Assembly: GCA_949297365.1 (NCBI GenBank)
Contig: CASFSL010000021.1
Coordinates: 1-64,000, forward strand
DNA: 64,000 nt
From: an uncultured Bacteroidales bacterium
GTDB taxonomy: Bacteria > Bacteroidota > Bacteroidia > Bacteroidales > UBA932
Direction of reading: 5' to 3'
In this document: one piece after another, positions 9,022 to 17,267 of the stretch
How positions within the stretch are numbered: the first letter of the stretch is position 1
How the letters are laid out: each line of letters opens with the position of its first letter
The notes under the pieces: model-generated
What the model saw: the letters and a program-made list of their open reading frames with translations, nothing else
Told to the model about the DNA's origin: nothing
Database searches by the model: none
Program-made: the position numbers and the translations under genes

Positions 9022-9552
9022 ATGAATAAAGTACTGTATTTCGGTTCATTCAATCCCGTACACTACGGACACACCGGTATTGCAAGTTATGTTGCCGCCA
9101 TGCCGGAAGTGGACGCAGTGGTAATCATACCGTCCCCGCACAACCCGTTCAAGGATACAGCATCCCTGGCCGACCCCAAAGTCCGGCTTAAGCAGGTACG
9201 CCGAGCCTTCGAGGGCCTGTCTCCGAAAATTACAGTATCGGACATCGAATATCATATGCCGGAGCCCCTGTACACCATCCGCACCCTGCACAGCATAAAA
9301 GAGGCAGAGCCGGACACCAACCTGATCCTGCTCATCGGCGGAGACAACATAGAAAGCATCCGGCGATGGTACAGAGGATCGGAGATATTGGCAGAATTCG
9401 AAGTATGGGTCTATCCCCGCCAGGGATACGACGGAGAAAACGCCTGCCGCGAAATCTCCGCCATGCCGGGTGTGCGCGGCATCCGATTCCTCGCTGAAGC
9501 CCCCATTCTGGACATCTCGTCAACCAGCATCCGCACCGCGCAACAGAACTAG
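9022..9552 (+). CDS. nadD: Nicotinate-nucleotide adenylyltransferase
   Basis: Transfers AMP from ATP to nicotinate mononucleotide in NAD synthesis. The 176-residue protein has the nucleotidyltransferase signature GSFNPVHYGH (8-17), IPSPHNPFK for mononucleotide binding, the LIGGDNIESIRRW block and the C-terminal SSTSIR motif. It follows gmk by 11 bases on the same strand; the gmk-nadD pairing is common in Bacteroidota. Confidence 0.96.
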   Translation: MNKVLYFGSFNPVHYGHTGIASYVAAMPEVDAVVIIPSPHNPFKDTASLADPKVRLKQVRRAFEGLSPKITVSDIEYHMPEPLYTIRTLHSIKEAEPDTNLILLIGGDNIESIRRWYRGSEILAEFEVWVYPRQGYDGENACREISAMPGVRGIRFLAEAPILDISSTSIRTAQQN

Positions 9553-9559
9553 CACTAAC

Positions 9560-10534
9560 TTACTTCTCTTTATCCCGAGTCATATCGTCTATCTCTTTTT
9601 CAGGAATTCCTGTCAACTCACTTATCCGGGATACGGACTGTCCTCTTTCCCGCATCCTGGCTATCATCTCGCGCATACCTTCAGCCCGGCCTTTCTCCAA
9701 CCCATTCTTCATTCCTTCTTTAATCCCTTTCTCCAAACCTTCTTTCAAACCCTTCTCCATTCCCTTCTCCATTCCCTTCTCCATTCCTTTCTTCATTCCT
9801 TTCTCCATTCCTTCTTTCATTCCCCTACGGATAGAGCCTATCATAAGAAGTCTTGATGCACCCAACATATCCCAAAAATGATCGTAACCGAGCAGTTCCT
9901 CCTCTGTAAACGCTGACTCCTCCACCTCCTCAAGCGCCTTCCCTATCTCCGGATTGTCCAGCAATTCCTTCGGCACCTCACGGGTATCCTCGTCTATCTC
10001 CGTAAGATAACGCAGCCAAAGTACCTGCATCCGCTTGTCACCGTAACTCTTCGGTGTGAACTTTGGCAGCTCGATAAAGATAAAACGAAGCCCCTCTATC
10101 ACCTCCTTTGTCTCAGCCACCTCAACTATACGGTAATCGTGATAATATTCATCTCCGTCGCAGAACACATCATTCACCAGATTCAACGAATACACCGGCT
10201 GAAGAAGCTCATAATGACGGCTCTTGCCCAGCTGGCTCACATAAGCCTTCGATGCATTGAACAGCACGCGCTGCTTATATTCCGGAGTCCACATCATCTG
10301 CATCTCCACGATAAACTGACGGCCGAGACCGTCCTTGCAACGCACATCCACTATGCTGTCCTTTTTCAAAGGATTGAGAGGTACCAGTTCGGGGCTCAGA
10401 TACTCCACACTCTTAATCTCCTCCTCTTCGCTTTCAAAAGGCAACAGCGCATTGAGAAAGCTGATTACCAAATCCTGATGCTCGCCGAACACTTTCTTGA
10501 AAGTCAGATCGGCCTTAGGGTCTAAATACTTCAT
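9560..10534 (-). CDS. Rpn-family recombination-promoting nuclease (PD-(D/E)XK)
   Basis: Member of the Rpn/YhgA-like family, PD-(D/E)XK nucleases related to transposase-associated proteins. The typical opening KYLDPKADLTFKKVFG and the catalytic core DSIVDVRCKDGLGRQFIVEMQM (Asp, then E-x-Q) are visible. The C-terminal part is a chain of short EGMEKGMKKG-like repeats (about residues 220-275) encoded by near-tandem DNA, as in many family members where it forms an extended helix. I place the start at the ATG at 10534; an upstream TTG (10567) overlaps a TAGCTTTG -7 box and is unlikely. Converges with nadD. Role: DNA repair/recombination or mobile-element related, not demonstrated here. Confidence 0.85.
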   Translation of the reverse strand: MKYLDPKADLTFKKVFGEHQDLVISFLNALLPFESEEEEIKSVEYLSPELVPLNPLKKDSIVDVRCKDGLGRQFIVEMQMMWTPEYKQRVLFNASKAYVSQLGKSRHYELLQPVYSLNLVNDVFCDGDEYYHDYRIVEVAETKEVIEGLRFIFIELPKFTPKSYGDKRMQVLWLRYLTEIDEDTREVPKELLDNPEIGKALEEVEESAFTEEELLGYDHFWDMLGASRLLMIGSIRRGMKEGMEKGMKKGMEKGMEKGMEKGLKEGLEKGIKEGMKNGLEKGRAEGMREMIARMRERGQSVSRISELTGIPEKEIDDMTRDKEK

Positions 10535-10729
10535 ATCTCCTACACTTTTTAAATTAACCGGAGACAAAGCTATGAATTATTCCCCATACTTCCACCCCTA
10601 ACCTCCTAACAGACAGTTAATTTTTTACAGTTTTGGTAATTTCACCCAAAAAAACGGCACAATCTTCCTCCTCAATCCTTAAGGCAGTTTACCGGCACCA
10701 CATAGATGCAGGTAATAATTTACAAATTT

Positions 10730-10742
10730 CCGCAATTTGCGG
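10730..10742. repeat. 13-base palindrome CCGCAAtTTGCGG upstream of DUF3791
   Basis: A perfect palindrome with one central base lies 72 bases before the DUF3791 start. It could be an operator; the rest of the 10568-10814 gap shows no gene. Confidence 0.35.
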
Positions 10743-10814
10743 CAAGTAAATTCCCGAAAATATTGAAATAAAATTCCGCATCTCATATATGAAAGAAAAA
10801 GGAGTGCTGGAGTC

Positions 10815-11036
10815 ATGACAGACGATGCTAAAAATACAATTCTTGACGCCAAATACGCACGGATTATCAGCGCCATAAGCGAATTGCACTCCATCCCCCT
10901 GGAAAAGGCCGCCGATATTTTCTACAACTCCGAGACCTCGCGCCTCATCGAGGAAGGTGTCGCCGACCTACACTGCCGCAGTGACCGCTATCTCGCGGAA
11001 GAGATCTGGAGGGAATACCTGCAGTCACTGCCCTAA
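10815..11036 (+). CDS. DUF3791 family small protein
   Basis: A 73-residue protein whose entire length fits the DUF3791 pattern: an N-terminal helix (AKYARIISAISELHSI), LEKAADIFYNSETS, then IEEGVADLHCRSDRYLAEEIWREY. Family members are often encoded beside DUF3990 proteins in accessory regions, but no such neighbour is seen here. An AAGGAG-like ribosome site lies about 10 bases upstream, unusual for this genome. Function unknown. It marks the left edge of the accessory island. Confidence 0.8.
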   Translation: MTDDAKNTILDAKYARIISAISELHSIPLEKAADIFYNSETSRLIEEGVADLHCRSDRYLAEEIWREYLQSLP

Positions 11037-11101
11037 GGCCTGGCGCGCTCATGCTCCAAGAGTAGGCGAGGTTACTGGCTACCCACACTGGCATCATTAG
11101 T

Positions 11102-11282
11102 ATCACTATACATTTTAGTTATAGCTCAGACTTTTGATTATCAGCTCATTTTTCATTTCCGAAAATGTTAGAAGCCCCATATTTTACCCAATAACACTCT
11201 TTTTCCCTCGTCCTAACATTTTCTCAATTTCATATTTCATTCATTCTGAGCATATTGTCACACACCTAAAATGCATAGTGAC
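11102..11282. mobile_element. MITE-like inverted-repeat element, copy A
   Basis: 17-base terminal inverted repeats (11102-11118 and 11266-11282; two mismatches) enclose 181 AT-rich bases with no coding capacity. Inside is a second inverted pair around GAAAATGTTAG (11161-11171 and about 11213-11223). A second element with the same ends, same nested layout and same length is at 41236-41415, while the interiors differ in sequence. This fits a non-autonomous transposable element or a conserved structured element. Confidence 0.6.
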
Positions 11283-11311
11283 ATCTGACAGCGTAATCTA
11301 CAGCGGACATA

Positions 11312-11626
11312 TCACACAGCGCTTACCAACCGCTCTATATCGTAGTCCTCGATCGTGGCGCACTGCACCGGCTGAAGGTCCGGATAACGGTAGAACAGCA
11401 TTTCACCAGGCTTGAAGAGCGAAAATGCCTTCAGGCTATCTATCACTCTGTTTGAATCCGCCTTACGCTGCATCCTGAAAGCCGCACGACATTGGAAATT
11501 GGCTATAATACCGTCAGTAATCACAAACTTTGCAGGACGCTGAATTGATATAACCAGATGAACACCCACTGCCGAGCCAGACGTACCGGCCACCAGCAGA
11601 TGAGGCAAAACAGCCAGATCAAACAT
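11312..11626 (-). pseudogene. FtsK/SpoIIIE translocase remnant with internal deletion
   Basis: The 104-residue reading frame is made of two separate parts of the FtsK motor domain. Residues 1-19 (FDLAVLPHLLVAGTSGS) match the strand leading into the Walker A loop, which is cut before the Lys-Ser; residues 20-104 (GVHLVISIQRP, ITDGIIANF, AAFRMQRKADSN, GEMLF, VQCA) match the sequence after Walker B. About 130 residues, including the ATP-binding Lys and the Walker B Asp, are missing, and so are the N-terminal membrane part and the gamma domain. It cannot be an active motor. It lies at the 3' end of the island and may mark a recombination scar. A small regulatory protein is the less likely alternative. 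Confidence 0.7.
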
Positions 11627-11720
11627 AAATTACCATCTTTTAATGTCTTGCCAACATTACAAGGCAAGCGCATATCATTCGTGTGTCCATATCTTTAGAT
11701 TTTTATTGTCTTCCAAAAAT

Positions 11721-13154
11721 TTATAACACTGATCCATTAGCATCATAACTAATAATCTGAGAGTCCTTAATCGCAACAAAGCCTCTTGGCTGCACAGCTA
11801 TTATTGTCCCGACCTCTTCGACCGCCATCCGCATATACTCCTTGACAGAGGTATCGTAAAAGACATAGCTGTCGTCACTGCGCAATACGATAATCTGTTC
11901 TGAGAACCCGACCAACTCTCCCACTTGCCGCGGGATAATGCCTATCATCTTCCACACAGCACTATATACCCGATAGTCGTTACTACACGGTTCCACCCCT
12001 CCTATCCTAAGCTGGTATTTTCTATCCTCATTGTTGATGAACGGGTACGGCTCGGCGAGATTCATGATATATGTCCAGCACTCATTCATCAGACGTCTGT
12101 GACTCTTGTAATACCTGTCATCCGACATCCATACAGAACTACGGATATCCGGCTCATCACCCTCGTGGAAGAACAAAAAAGGCGCATTTCGAAACGGTCG
12201 CCAATAGCTATTGAAGCCGCCAATATCTACCCGTCCCTGATTCCTGACCTGATCGTACAACTCCTCCTCCACCTTTCCATAATCGTCTATCAACCCGGCA
12301 GCAAGGCACATCTGCTCCAAGGCATACAAAAACCCAACATCAAGCCTGGCATGAAAGATGCGGCATATCTGATTGAGCACTATCTCCGCCACCGCCTCTG
12401 ACGACCACGAAATAAGATTGGCATCCAGGACCAAAGTCTTATCTTCCTTCATGTACTTTCCCACCCCTCCCGACTGTATTTTTTCTATCTGCACACTTTC
12501 AACCCCAGCTCCGAACATCTTCGAATACATCAGTGCGATATCCCGCAACAACTGCATCCAGTCAGACAGAACAGCACTGTACTTTTTCGTGCCTGTATAT
12601 GAACCTCTCACTGCCTCCACCCATTCGGCATGAAGCGCCGACAACTTCTCTATCTGGCCGGAGACATCTACCTTACTAAACTTCAACTCCGCTCTTTTTC
12701 CAGAATACCGGTCTATCCCGTCCAAAACAAAGGCACACCATTCCTGCAAAGTCATGGTTCCCCGCCTATAGCACTCCGGATTACCTGGATAGCGCACAGA
12801 ACTTCCGTCCACAAGCACCCGGCCATGCGCTGTCTGAAAGTCCAGCACTTTCATAGCCGTAATGTCATACTTGTGCGAGGACATCTCATTCAGCATCTCC
12901 CTTATGCGCACTATCGGAGAACTGTACTTTTCAACCCCGTCCACCACAAAGTCACAGTATTCCTCCAAGGACTTTTTCCCTCTTGTAAACTTATGTCCGT
13001 TCCCTGGATACTGCACATACTTGTCCGTTACAGTCACATCTCCGTACTTTGTGGTCATGAATACCGTCTTCAAGCCCATGCCAACCCGGTCAGGAATACG
13101 CTTTCTCAAAGCGTCCCTTATCTCTGAAAGAGAATAACTTACTTTTGTTGCCAT
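11721..13154 (-). CDS. Catalytically dead paralogue of the adjacent HExxH metallopeptidase
   Basis: A 477-residue cytoplasmic protein. Two N-terminal repeats (about 31-80 and 104-152; pattern YGxVxV...YPG...F/YxRG...L.EyC.FV.DGi.rYS) also occur in the neighbour encoded at 13162-14247. The region EAVAEIVLNQICRIFHAR aligns with the neighbour's HVKEIVLHEICHCYEHNH, so the zinc site has become NQICR (261-265): both His and the Glu are lost. About 150 extra C-terminal residues are unique and may be a regulatory or target-recognition part. It is the last intact gene of the 16605-11721 unit, 7 bases after the peptidase. I infer a pseudoenzyme partner or inhibitor/adaptor of the active copy. Confidence 0.6.
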   Translation of the reverse strand: MATKVSYSLSEIRDALRKRIPDRVGMGLKTVFMTTKYGDVTVTDKYVQYPGNGHKFTRGKKSLEEYCDFVVDGVEKYSSPIVRIREMLNEMSSHKYDITAMKVLDFQTAHGRVLVDGSSVRYPGNPECYRRGTMTLQEWCAFVLDGIDRYSGKRAELKFSKVDVSGQIEKLSALHAEWVEAVRGSYTGTKKYSAVLSDWMQLLRDIALMYSKMFGAGVESVQIEKIQSGGVGKYMKEDKTLVLDANLISWSSEAVAEIVLNQICRIFHARLDVGFLYALEQMCLAAGLIDDYGKVEEELYDQVRNQGRVDIGGFNSYWRPFRNAPFLFFHEGDEPDIRSSVWMSDDRYYKSHRRLMNECWTYIMNLAEPYPFINNEDRKYQLRIGGVEPCSNDYRVYSAVWKMIGIIPRQVGELVGFSEQIIVLRSDDSYVFYDTSVKEYMRMAVEEVGTIIAVQPRGFVAIKDSQIISYDANGSVL

Positions 13155-13161
13155 ATAAAAT

Positions 13162-14247
13162 TCATAGTTCTATCTTAAAACCTCTCAACATATTCTTTGT
13201 ACACGTCAATCTATATTCATCATCCCTCGTATAAGGAGTCAGGCATATTCCGGACCTACTGCCTTTTTTATCCGGGAAAATACGGTCCACATAATCACAC
13301 GACCGGACAATACCCGCAGCACAGCACATTGACTCCAATTTCTTCCAGAAAGCGTAACGGTGATTATGTTCATAACAATGGCATATCTCATGCAGCACAA
13401 TCTCCTTTACGTGCATCGGATTAAGAGCAATGAGATTACGGTTTAACCATATCCGCCTATCTACATAATCGCATTGCCCCAAAGGACCGTGCAGAACAGA
13501 GACTGTCACATCCTTAATCTTGACTCCAAAATACTCCGCCCAATATACCGCATACTGCCTGACAGCATCGGCAAACTTTTGCAGCTCACTAACATACATA
13601 TCTTTCGACTTCCTTTCACCTCCAAGATAATTATGAACTACATTTTTCCATCTGAGCCAGGAATTATCTATCTCATCCCCCGCTCCTGAACTTGCGAAAG
13701 AAATCCCTTTTGTATATTCTTCTATTTTATTGACAACATATTTACAATATTCAGACAAATCCATGTCGCCCCTATAGAAATGCCAAAGAGGTAGCGGCAA
13801 TGAACTAGCATCCACACCATTGAGCATATCAAAGCAAAAATAGTCCGATGCTACACATACATCTCCATATTCAGAACTAATTCTTACGTAATCTTTCCAG
13901 TGCATCTTCACCAAAGCGTCTTGCACACAAAACCTCAAGGCGCCATCATCTATTTGACTTGACACTATTTTCTGCAGGACTTCCTTTACTCGCGGTAGCG
14001 GAGAACTGTATCTTTCAATGCCATCGATAATAAAATCGCAATACTCCTGCAAAGACTTATTACCGCGTTCGAATCTGTAAGTATCGTCAGGGAAAGTAAC
14101 AGATTCACACGTCACATAAACATATCCATATACAGTTTCCAAATATACCGTCTCATGTCCCATAACAACCCGTCCTTTATCATATTGCTCCCGAAGACAA
14201 TTCCTTAGGCCCAATGTATCAGCTGTTGCTTTTTGAGAATGTTCCAT
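13162..14247 (-). CDS. Putative zinc metallopeptidase (YgjP/SprT-like HExxH)
   Basis: A 361-residue cytoplasmic protein with the zinc-peptidase motif HEICH at 286-290 followed by HNHRYAFW (third His about 294 or 296), the layout of YgjP/DUF45 and SprT-type peptidases. Two copies of an approximately 50-residue N-terminal module precede it (about 33-82 and 120-180), shared with the downstream paralogue. No signal peptide. It starts 10 bases after the gene for the UDG-like protein and ends 7 bases before the dead paralogue, so the genes are co-transcribed. Substrate unknown; a role in processing a product of the island is inference. Confidence 0.65.
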   Translation of the reverse strand: MEHSQKATADTLGLRNCLREQYDKGRVVMGHETVYLETVYGYVYVTCESVTFPDDTYRFERGNKSLQEYCDFIIDGIERYSSPLPRVKEVLQKIVSSQIDDGALRFCVQDALVKMHWKDYVRISSEYGDVCVASDYFCFDMLNGVDASSLPLPLWHFYRGDMDLSEYCKYVVNKIEEYTKGISFASSGAGDEIDNSWLRWKNVVHNYLGGERKSKDMYVSELQKFADAVRQYAVYWAEYFGVKIKDVTVSVLHGPLGQCDYVDRRIWLNRNLIALNPMHVKEIVLHEICHCYEHNHRYAFWKKLESMCCAAGIVRSCDYVDRIFPDKKGSRSGICLTPYTRDDEYRLTCTKNMLRGFKIEL

Positions 14248-14257
14248 AAAATGAATT

Positions 14258-14896
14258 TTATCGGTTAATAAATGACATGATGGCCTCGTGCCAATAAGAT
14301 GGTGTGAAGCCTGCGGATGGGTGGGTTATCGGAAGCAGCCGGACAGGGTAGCCGTCGCGGAGGGTATATGTCCATGTCTCCTGGTAGTCTCTGTCCGGGA
14401 GCAGCAGGTCCTCACCCTGAGCACCGGCCTGAGGCAGGGCATTGTAGAGCCGGCGGCCCCAGACCAGCACACAGTCCGGCCGGAAATGCTCCAGCACCTC
14501 GAAGAACGCCGTTTCCGAAGAGCGGAACTCCTGCGCAGACGGAGCCCGCCTCGGACCGGAGAGCGGTGTCTGCACGTAGTTGTAGAACACGACCGAGTTC
14601 CACAGCCGCGCCTTGCCCTGCCAGTCCAGTTCCTCCCCGGCCAGAGCCCGCTCGAACTTGGTATAGGTGTTCTTGTACGCCTCGAACTCCGACTCAGAAT
14701 CCAGCAGGTCCCGGATCACATTGACCGTCACCTCCGGCACATCGTCCTCCGTCCTGGCACAGTAGTGGCTCTCGCCCAGCACCAGCACCTTCCGCCCGGC
14801 GATGCCGCGCTCATACCCGCTGCCCACCCACGGCTGGAAATGCACGTGCGGCAGGGTTACTGCTGCTTTACTTGCTCTATGAAAAGGTCCGTACAT
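14258..14896 (-). CDS. Uracil-DNA glycosylase superfamily-like protein
   Basis: A 212-residue protein resembling the uncharacterised bacterial branch of the UDG fold: opening FQPWVGSGYERGIAGRKVLVLGESHYC, a central LWNSVVFYNYVQTPLS and a C-terminal ITHPSAG motif (the HPS of the family). The gene is clearly richer in G+C than its neighbours, suggesting a separate origin. The ATG used overlaps the upstream gene by 40 bases; a later non-ATG start cannot be excluded because the family core begins at about residue 20. Whether it acts on DNA is unknown. Confidence 0.55.
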   Translation of the reverse strand: MYGPFHRASKAAVTLPHVHFQPWVGSGYERGIAGRKVLVLGESHYCARTEDDVPEVTVNVIRDLLDSESEFEAYKNTYTKFERALAGEELDWQGKARLWNSVVFYNYVQTPLSGPRRAPSAQEFRSSETAFFEVLEHFRPDCVLVWGRRLYNALPQAGAQGEDLLLPDRDYQETWTYTLRDGYPVRLLPITHPSAGFTPSYWHEAIMSFINR

Positions 14897-16605
14897 CTAT
14901 CCAAATCCTCCAGATATAATTTAAGATCGGACAGGAACTTTTCCTTATCGTCCGACAGCATTAACGTTTCCGACAAACAGAAAATCTCACACTCATCTTC
15001 ATCCGGTTCTCGGTGGGTAACCGTTACATCAGTATTATGCGCCATAAGCGAGAATGCTGCCCGGACCTCCTTTCCGAACTCATATCCTGACTCATTCCAC
15101 AATGGAATCGATATATGGGCTATACCCTCTGCCGGACAGACAAATACCCAGCAATCATACCCCCCGTACTCGATTCTGAAGTGCCCGACAACACCGTCTT
15201 CCCTACCTGTATCCTCTGGACAATATCCTCCCTCAGATAGGCAATTGAACACAGAATCACAAACGGCAGCACTCTTTTCTTCATCCTCATCGTATGCGCA
15301 AAGTCCAAAATGCTCCAGCAATGCCCCGCCCACCTCATGTATAACCAACAAGGATGAATTTATAAACATCCCATTCAAGTCAGAATTCGGTATCTCCACA
15401 CTGAAGACAACCGTCCACCTGTCATTGTCACAATCATCATCTTCCAATCTAAGACTGATCCGATTGTACTGCGACATGACCTCAAAAAGGTAAGAGGACA
15501 ACGTATGGAAGTCACCGATATCTTTAGGCAAGTACATGCCAATATCAATAAGTGAGCACATGCTACTATACCTGACAAGATACTTTCTACCTTGCCATTG
15601 AAAATGAATCCCGTCTTCTACTGTCGGAGAGTAGCCGGCTTCCCGCAAGGCTGTTACAATCTTAGTCTTCACATTTTCATCTATTCCCGCATCGATATCC
15701 GCACCTTCATCTTCCTTTACCGCACTTTCCGGGACATTCTCCATCTCCTCCAAATGCGACCGCAGATTGTCGGTAAAAACATCCGTACTGTCTACATAAG
15801 CAATGAGAAGATATGCCAATTTATCAATAAAGGTCTGTTCATCATCATCCTCATAGTACTGAAACTCAGCATCGTACAATACACCCGTACAATCATCCAC
15901 CTCCCGCACAATCCACTGGCCCACAGTCTGACGCATTGTACTGAAAGCCGCGTGCGCCAACGCATCTCTCATCTCTTTCGGGAAATAATTCATCCTAGAA
16001 AGAGACATTCTGTCATCTGATATATCAATGCTCGCCTGACTATCCTCATCATCCACCAAAACCGCTATACTGCATTGATCTACAACCTTGTATTCAATCT
16101 CTTTCTCTTTCAGATATGCTTCTATTTGCCGCATCCTTTCCTTGAGCCCTTCATCTTCAACCTTAGAATTACAATTTTCCTCTTCCCCCTCTGTCTCCCC
16201 ATTAAAAACGGGCAGCCCGCAAATCTTCAGATAGCAGGCCACACATTGGTCCATCTTGAACCGGAACTCCTGCACGAATCTCCCGTAATCCGACAGTTCA
16301 TGTACCCATACCCTGAGAATAATGCCTTCCTCATCACTATCATCTTCTTTTTCCTCAAGATAAATCTGCACACTCTCAGAATGTTCCATCAACTCAAATG
16401 CAGCCTTCGCCCTATCCTCCATATCACCATCAGGAATCTGCGCACTGACATTAAAACACACTTTATCATCCATGACGTCATATTCAAACAATACGCCGTC
16501 ATAGTACACTTCTGTCCAGCCATTCTCGCCCTGTTCTCCCGGGCACAGCCCGTACTGCCGGAGCCATCCGCTCACCTTAGCAGTCAAATCATTGTTGTTG
16601 TCCAT
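14857..16605 (-). CDS. Protein with four tandem YbjN-like modules
   Basis: A 582-residue, strongly acidic protein without signal peptide. Four modules of about 130 residues can be seen (about 1-130, 155-295, 310-440, 455-582). Each has an opening helix (for example VSGWLRQYGL, IVTALREAGY, VFNCLSEGGY), a short beta-sheet stretch, a second helix, and a closing helix before about ten acidic residues. This resembles the type III secretion chaperone-like YbjN fold repeated in tandem; I could not confirm it by profile. It has its own promoter box (16632-16639) and heads a unit with the UDG-like and peptidase genes. Likely a binding scaffold or chaperone. Confidence 0.55.
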   Translation of the reverse strand: MDNNNDLTAKVSGWLRQYGLCPGEQGENGWTEVYYDGVLFEYDVMDDKVCFNVSAQIPDGDMEDRAKAAFELMEHSESVQIYLEEKEDDSDEEGIILRVWVHELSDYGRFVQEFRFKMDQCVACYLKICGLPVFNGETEGEEENCNSKVEDEGLKERMRQIEAYLKEKEIEYKVVDQCSIAVLVDDEDSQASIDISDDRMSLSRMNYFPKEMRDALAHAAFSTMRQTVGQWIVREVDDCTGVLYDAEFQYYEDDDEQTFIDKLAYLLIAYVDSTDVFTDNLRSHLEEMENVPESAVKEDEGADIDAGIDENVKTKIVTALREAGYSPTVEDGIHFQWQGRKYLVRYSSMCSLIDIGMYLPKDIGDFHTLSSYLFEVMSQYNRISLRLEDDDCDNDRWTVVFSVEIPNSDLNGMFINSSLLVIHEVGGALLEHFGLCAYDEDEEKSAAVCDSVFNCLSEGGYCPEDTGREDGVVGHFRIEYGGYDCWVFVCPAEGIAHISIPLWNESGYEFGKEVRAAFSLMAHNTDVTVTHREPDEDECEIFCLSETLMLSDDKEKFLSDLKLYLEDLDRCTDLFIEQVKQQ

Positions 16606-16631
16606 ATTCAGTGAATTTTATATTTACATTG

Positions 16632-16671
16632 CAAACATACAGCCCGCTTGTGCCGCATCACCGCACAAGCG
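16632..16671 (-). promoter_or_regulatory. Promoter TATGTTTG and 9-bp hairpin before the 14857-16605 gene
   Basis: Minus-strand -7 box TATGTTTG (16632-16639) is preceded by a perfect 9-bp stem CGCTTGTGC/GCACAAGCG (16645-16653, 16663-16671). The hairpin follows the previous gene and lacks a T-run, so it may be a partial terminator or mRNA-protecting stem. It divides the island into two transcription units. Confidence 0.55.
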
Positions 16672-16678
16672 CTATCTG

Positions 16679-16882
16679 TCAATCAAGTTTTTCGAATGTA
16701 AAATCATTCGCCGAGCAGCATGCTTTCTTATAATCGAAACCACACATGCGCATGTAAGCCTCCTGCACCTCCTTCGCACCATTGTAGAATGGTGTTGAAG
16801 AGTGTGAATTAAGGGTTACGATTAACGACATTTCCGGTGTGAGCAATGCAATGCACTTTCTTCTAAGCGATTCTGAATACAA
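16679..16882 (-). CDS. Small protein of unknown function, TTG start
   Basis: A 67-residue frame directly behind the preceding gene (TAA, one base, then TTG). If the TTG is not used, an ATG at 16831 gives about 50 residues beginning MSLIVTLNSHSSTPFY. The C-terminal half has three cysteines (RMCGFDYKKACCS). No family recognised. It closes the 23436-16679 unit. Confidence is limited by size and start codon. Confidence 0.4.
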   Translation of the reverse strand: MYSESLRRKCIALLTPEMSLIVTLNSHSSTPFYNGAKEVQEAYMRMCGFDYKKACCSANDFTFEKLD

Positions 16883-16883
16883 T

Positions 16884-17267
16884 TTATAATTCTATCTCTT
16901 TATCTTCTATTAAGGAGCGCTTAACTGAGACCACATCCATCAATGCGCCAAACGGAGACTGCGCAGCGAGTTTATTAACACTTTGCACTGTCATAGCCAA
17001 CGCTTCCATATTATTTGCAGCGATTGCAGCATCTATGGCCTTAAAATCCTTTTCAAACACGATTTTTCTTTCATCAAAACTACGGTTCAAATAGGTTAAT
17101 AATAATTCTTTTGTAGCTTCTATTTGCCTTATTGCCTTTTCTTTTTCAGCTCTTATTCTTTCCCTTTCTGTTTTATTATTTTCTATTGTTTCTGATAATG
17201 ACATGTATTTTCCACATAAGTCACATAAATTGTTCATTGCTTGATTTGGATCCACTTTTTCACTCAT
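16884..17267 (-). CDS. Coiled-coil protein, paralogue of the 20825-21319 product
   Basis: A 127-residue soluble protein: a charged coiled coil (about 25-60, ENNKTERERIRAEKEKAIRQIE) then a conserved C-terminal half with the pattern LLLTYLNRSFDERK..F.KDFKAIDAAIAANNMEALA....VNKLAAQSPFGALMDV. The 164-residue protein encoded at 20825-21319 shows the same pattern in its C-terminal half, so the two are paralogues framing the operon. Its start overlaps the upstream gene by four bases (ATGA), which implies translational coupling. Function unknown; such helical proteins often assemble on membranes or polymers (inference). Confidence 0.6.
   Translation of the reverse strand: MSEKVDPNQAMNNLCDLCGKYMSLSETIENNKTERERIRAEKEKAIRQIEATKELLLTYLNRSFDERKIVFEKDFKAIDAAIAANNMEALAMTVQSVNKLAAQSPFGALMDVVSVKRSLIEDKEIEL

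Noticed and set aside
10535-10567. TTG start extending the Rpn nuclease by 11 residues
   Set aside because: The TTG overlaps the -7 box TAGCTTTG, and family proteins begin at the downstream Met.
14288-15493. 401-codon plus-strand frame across the UDG-like and YbjN-like genes
   Set aside because: Covers two real genes on the other strand; composition changes abruptly in the middle and no motifs occur.
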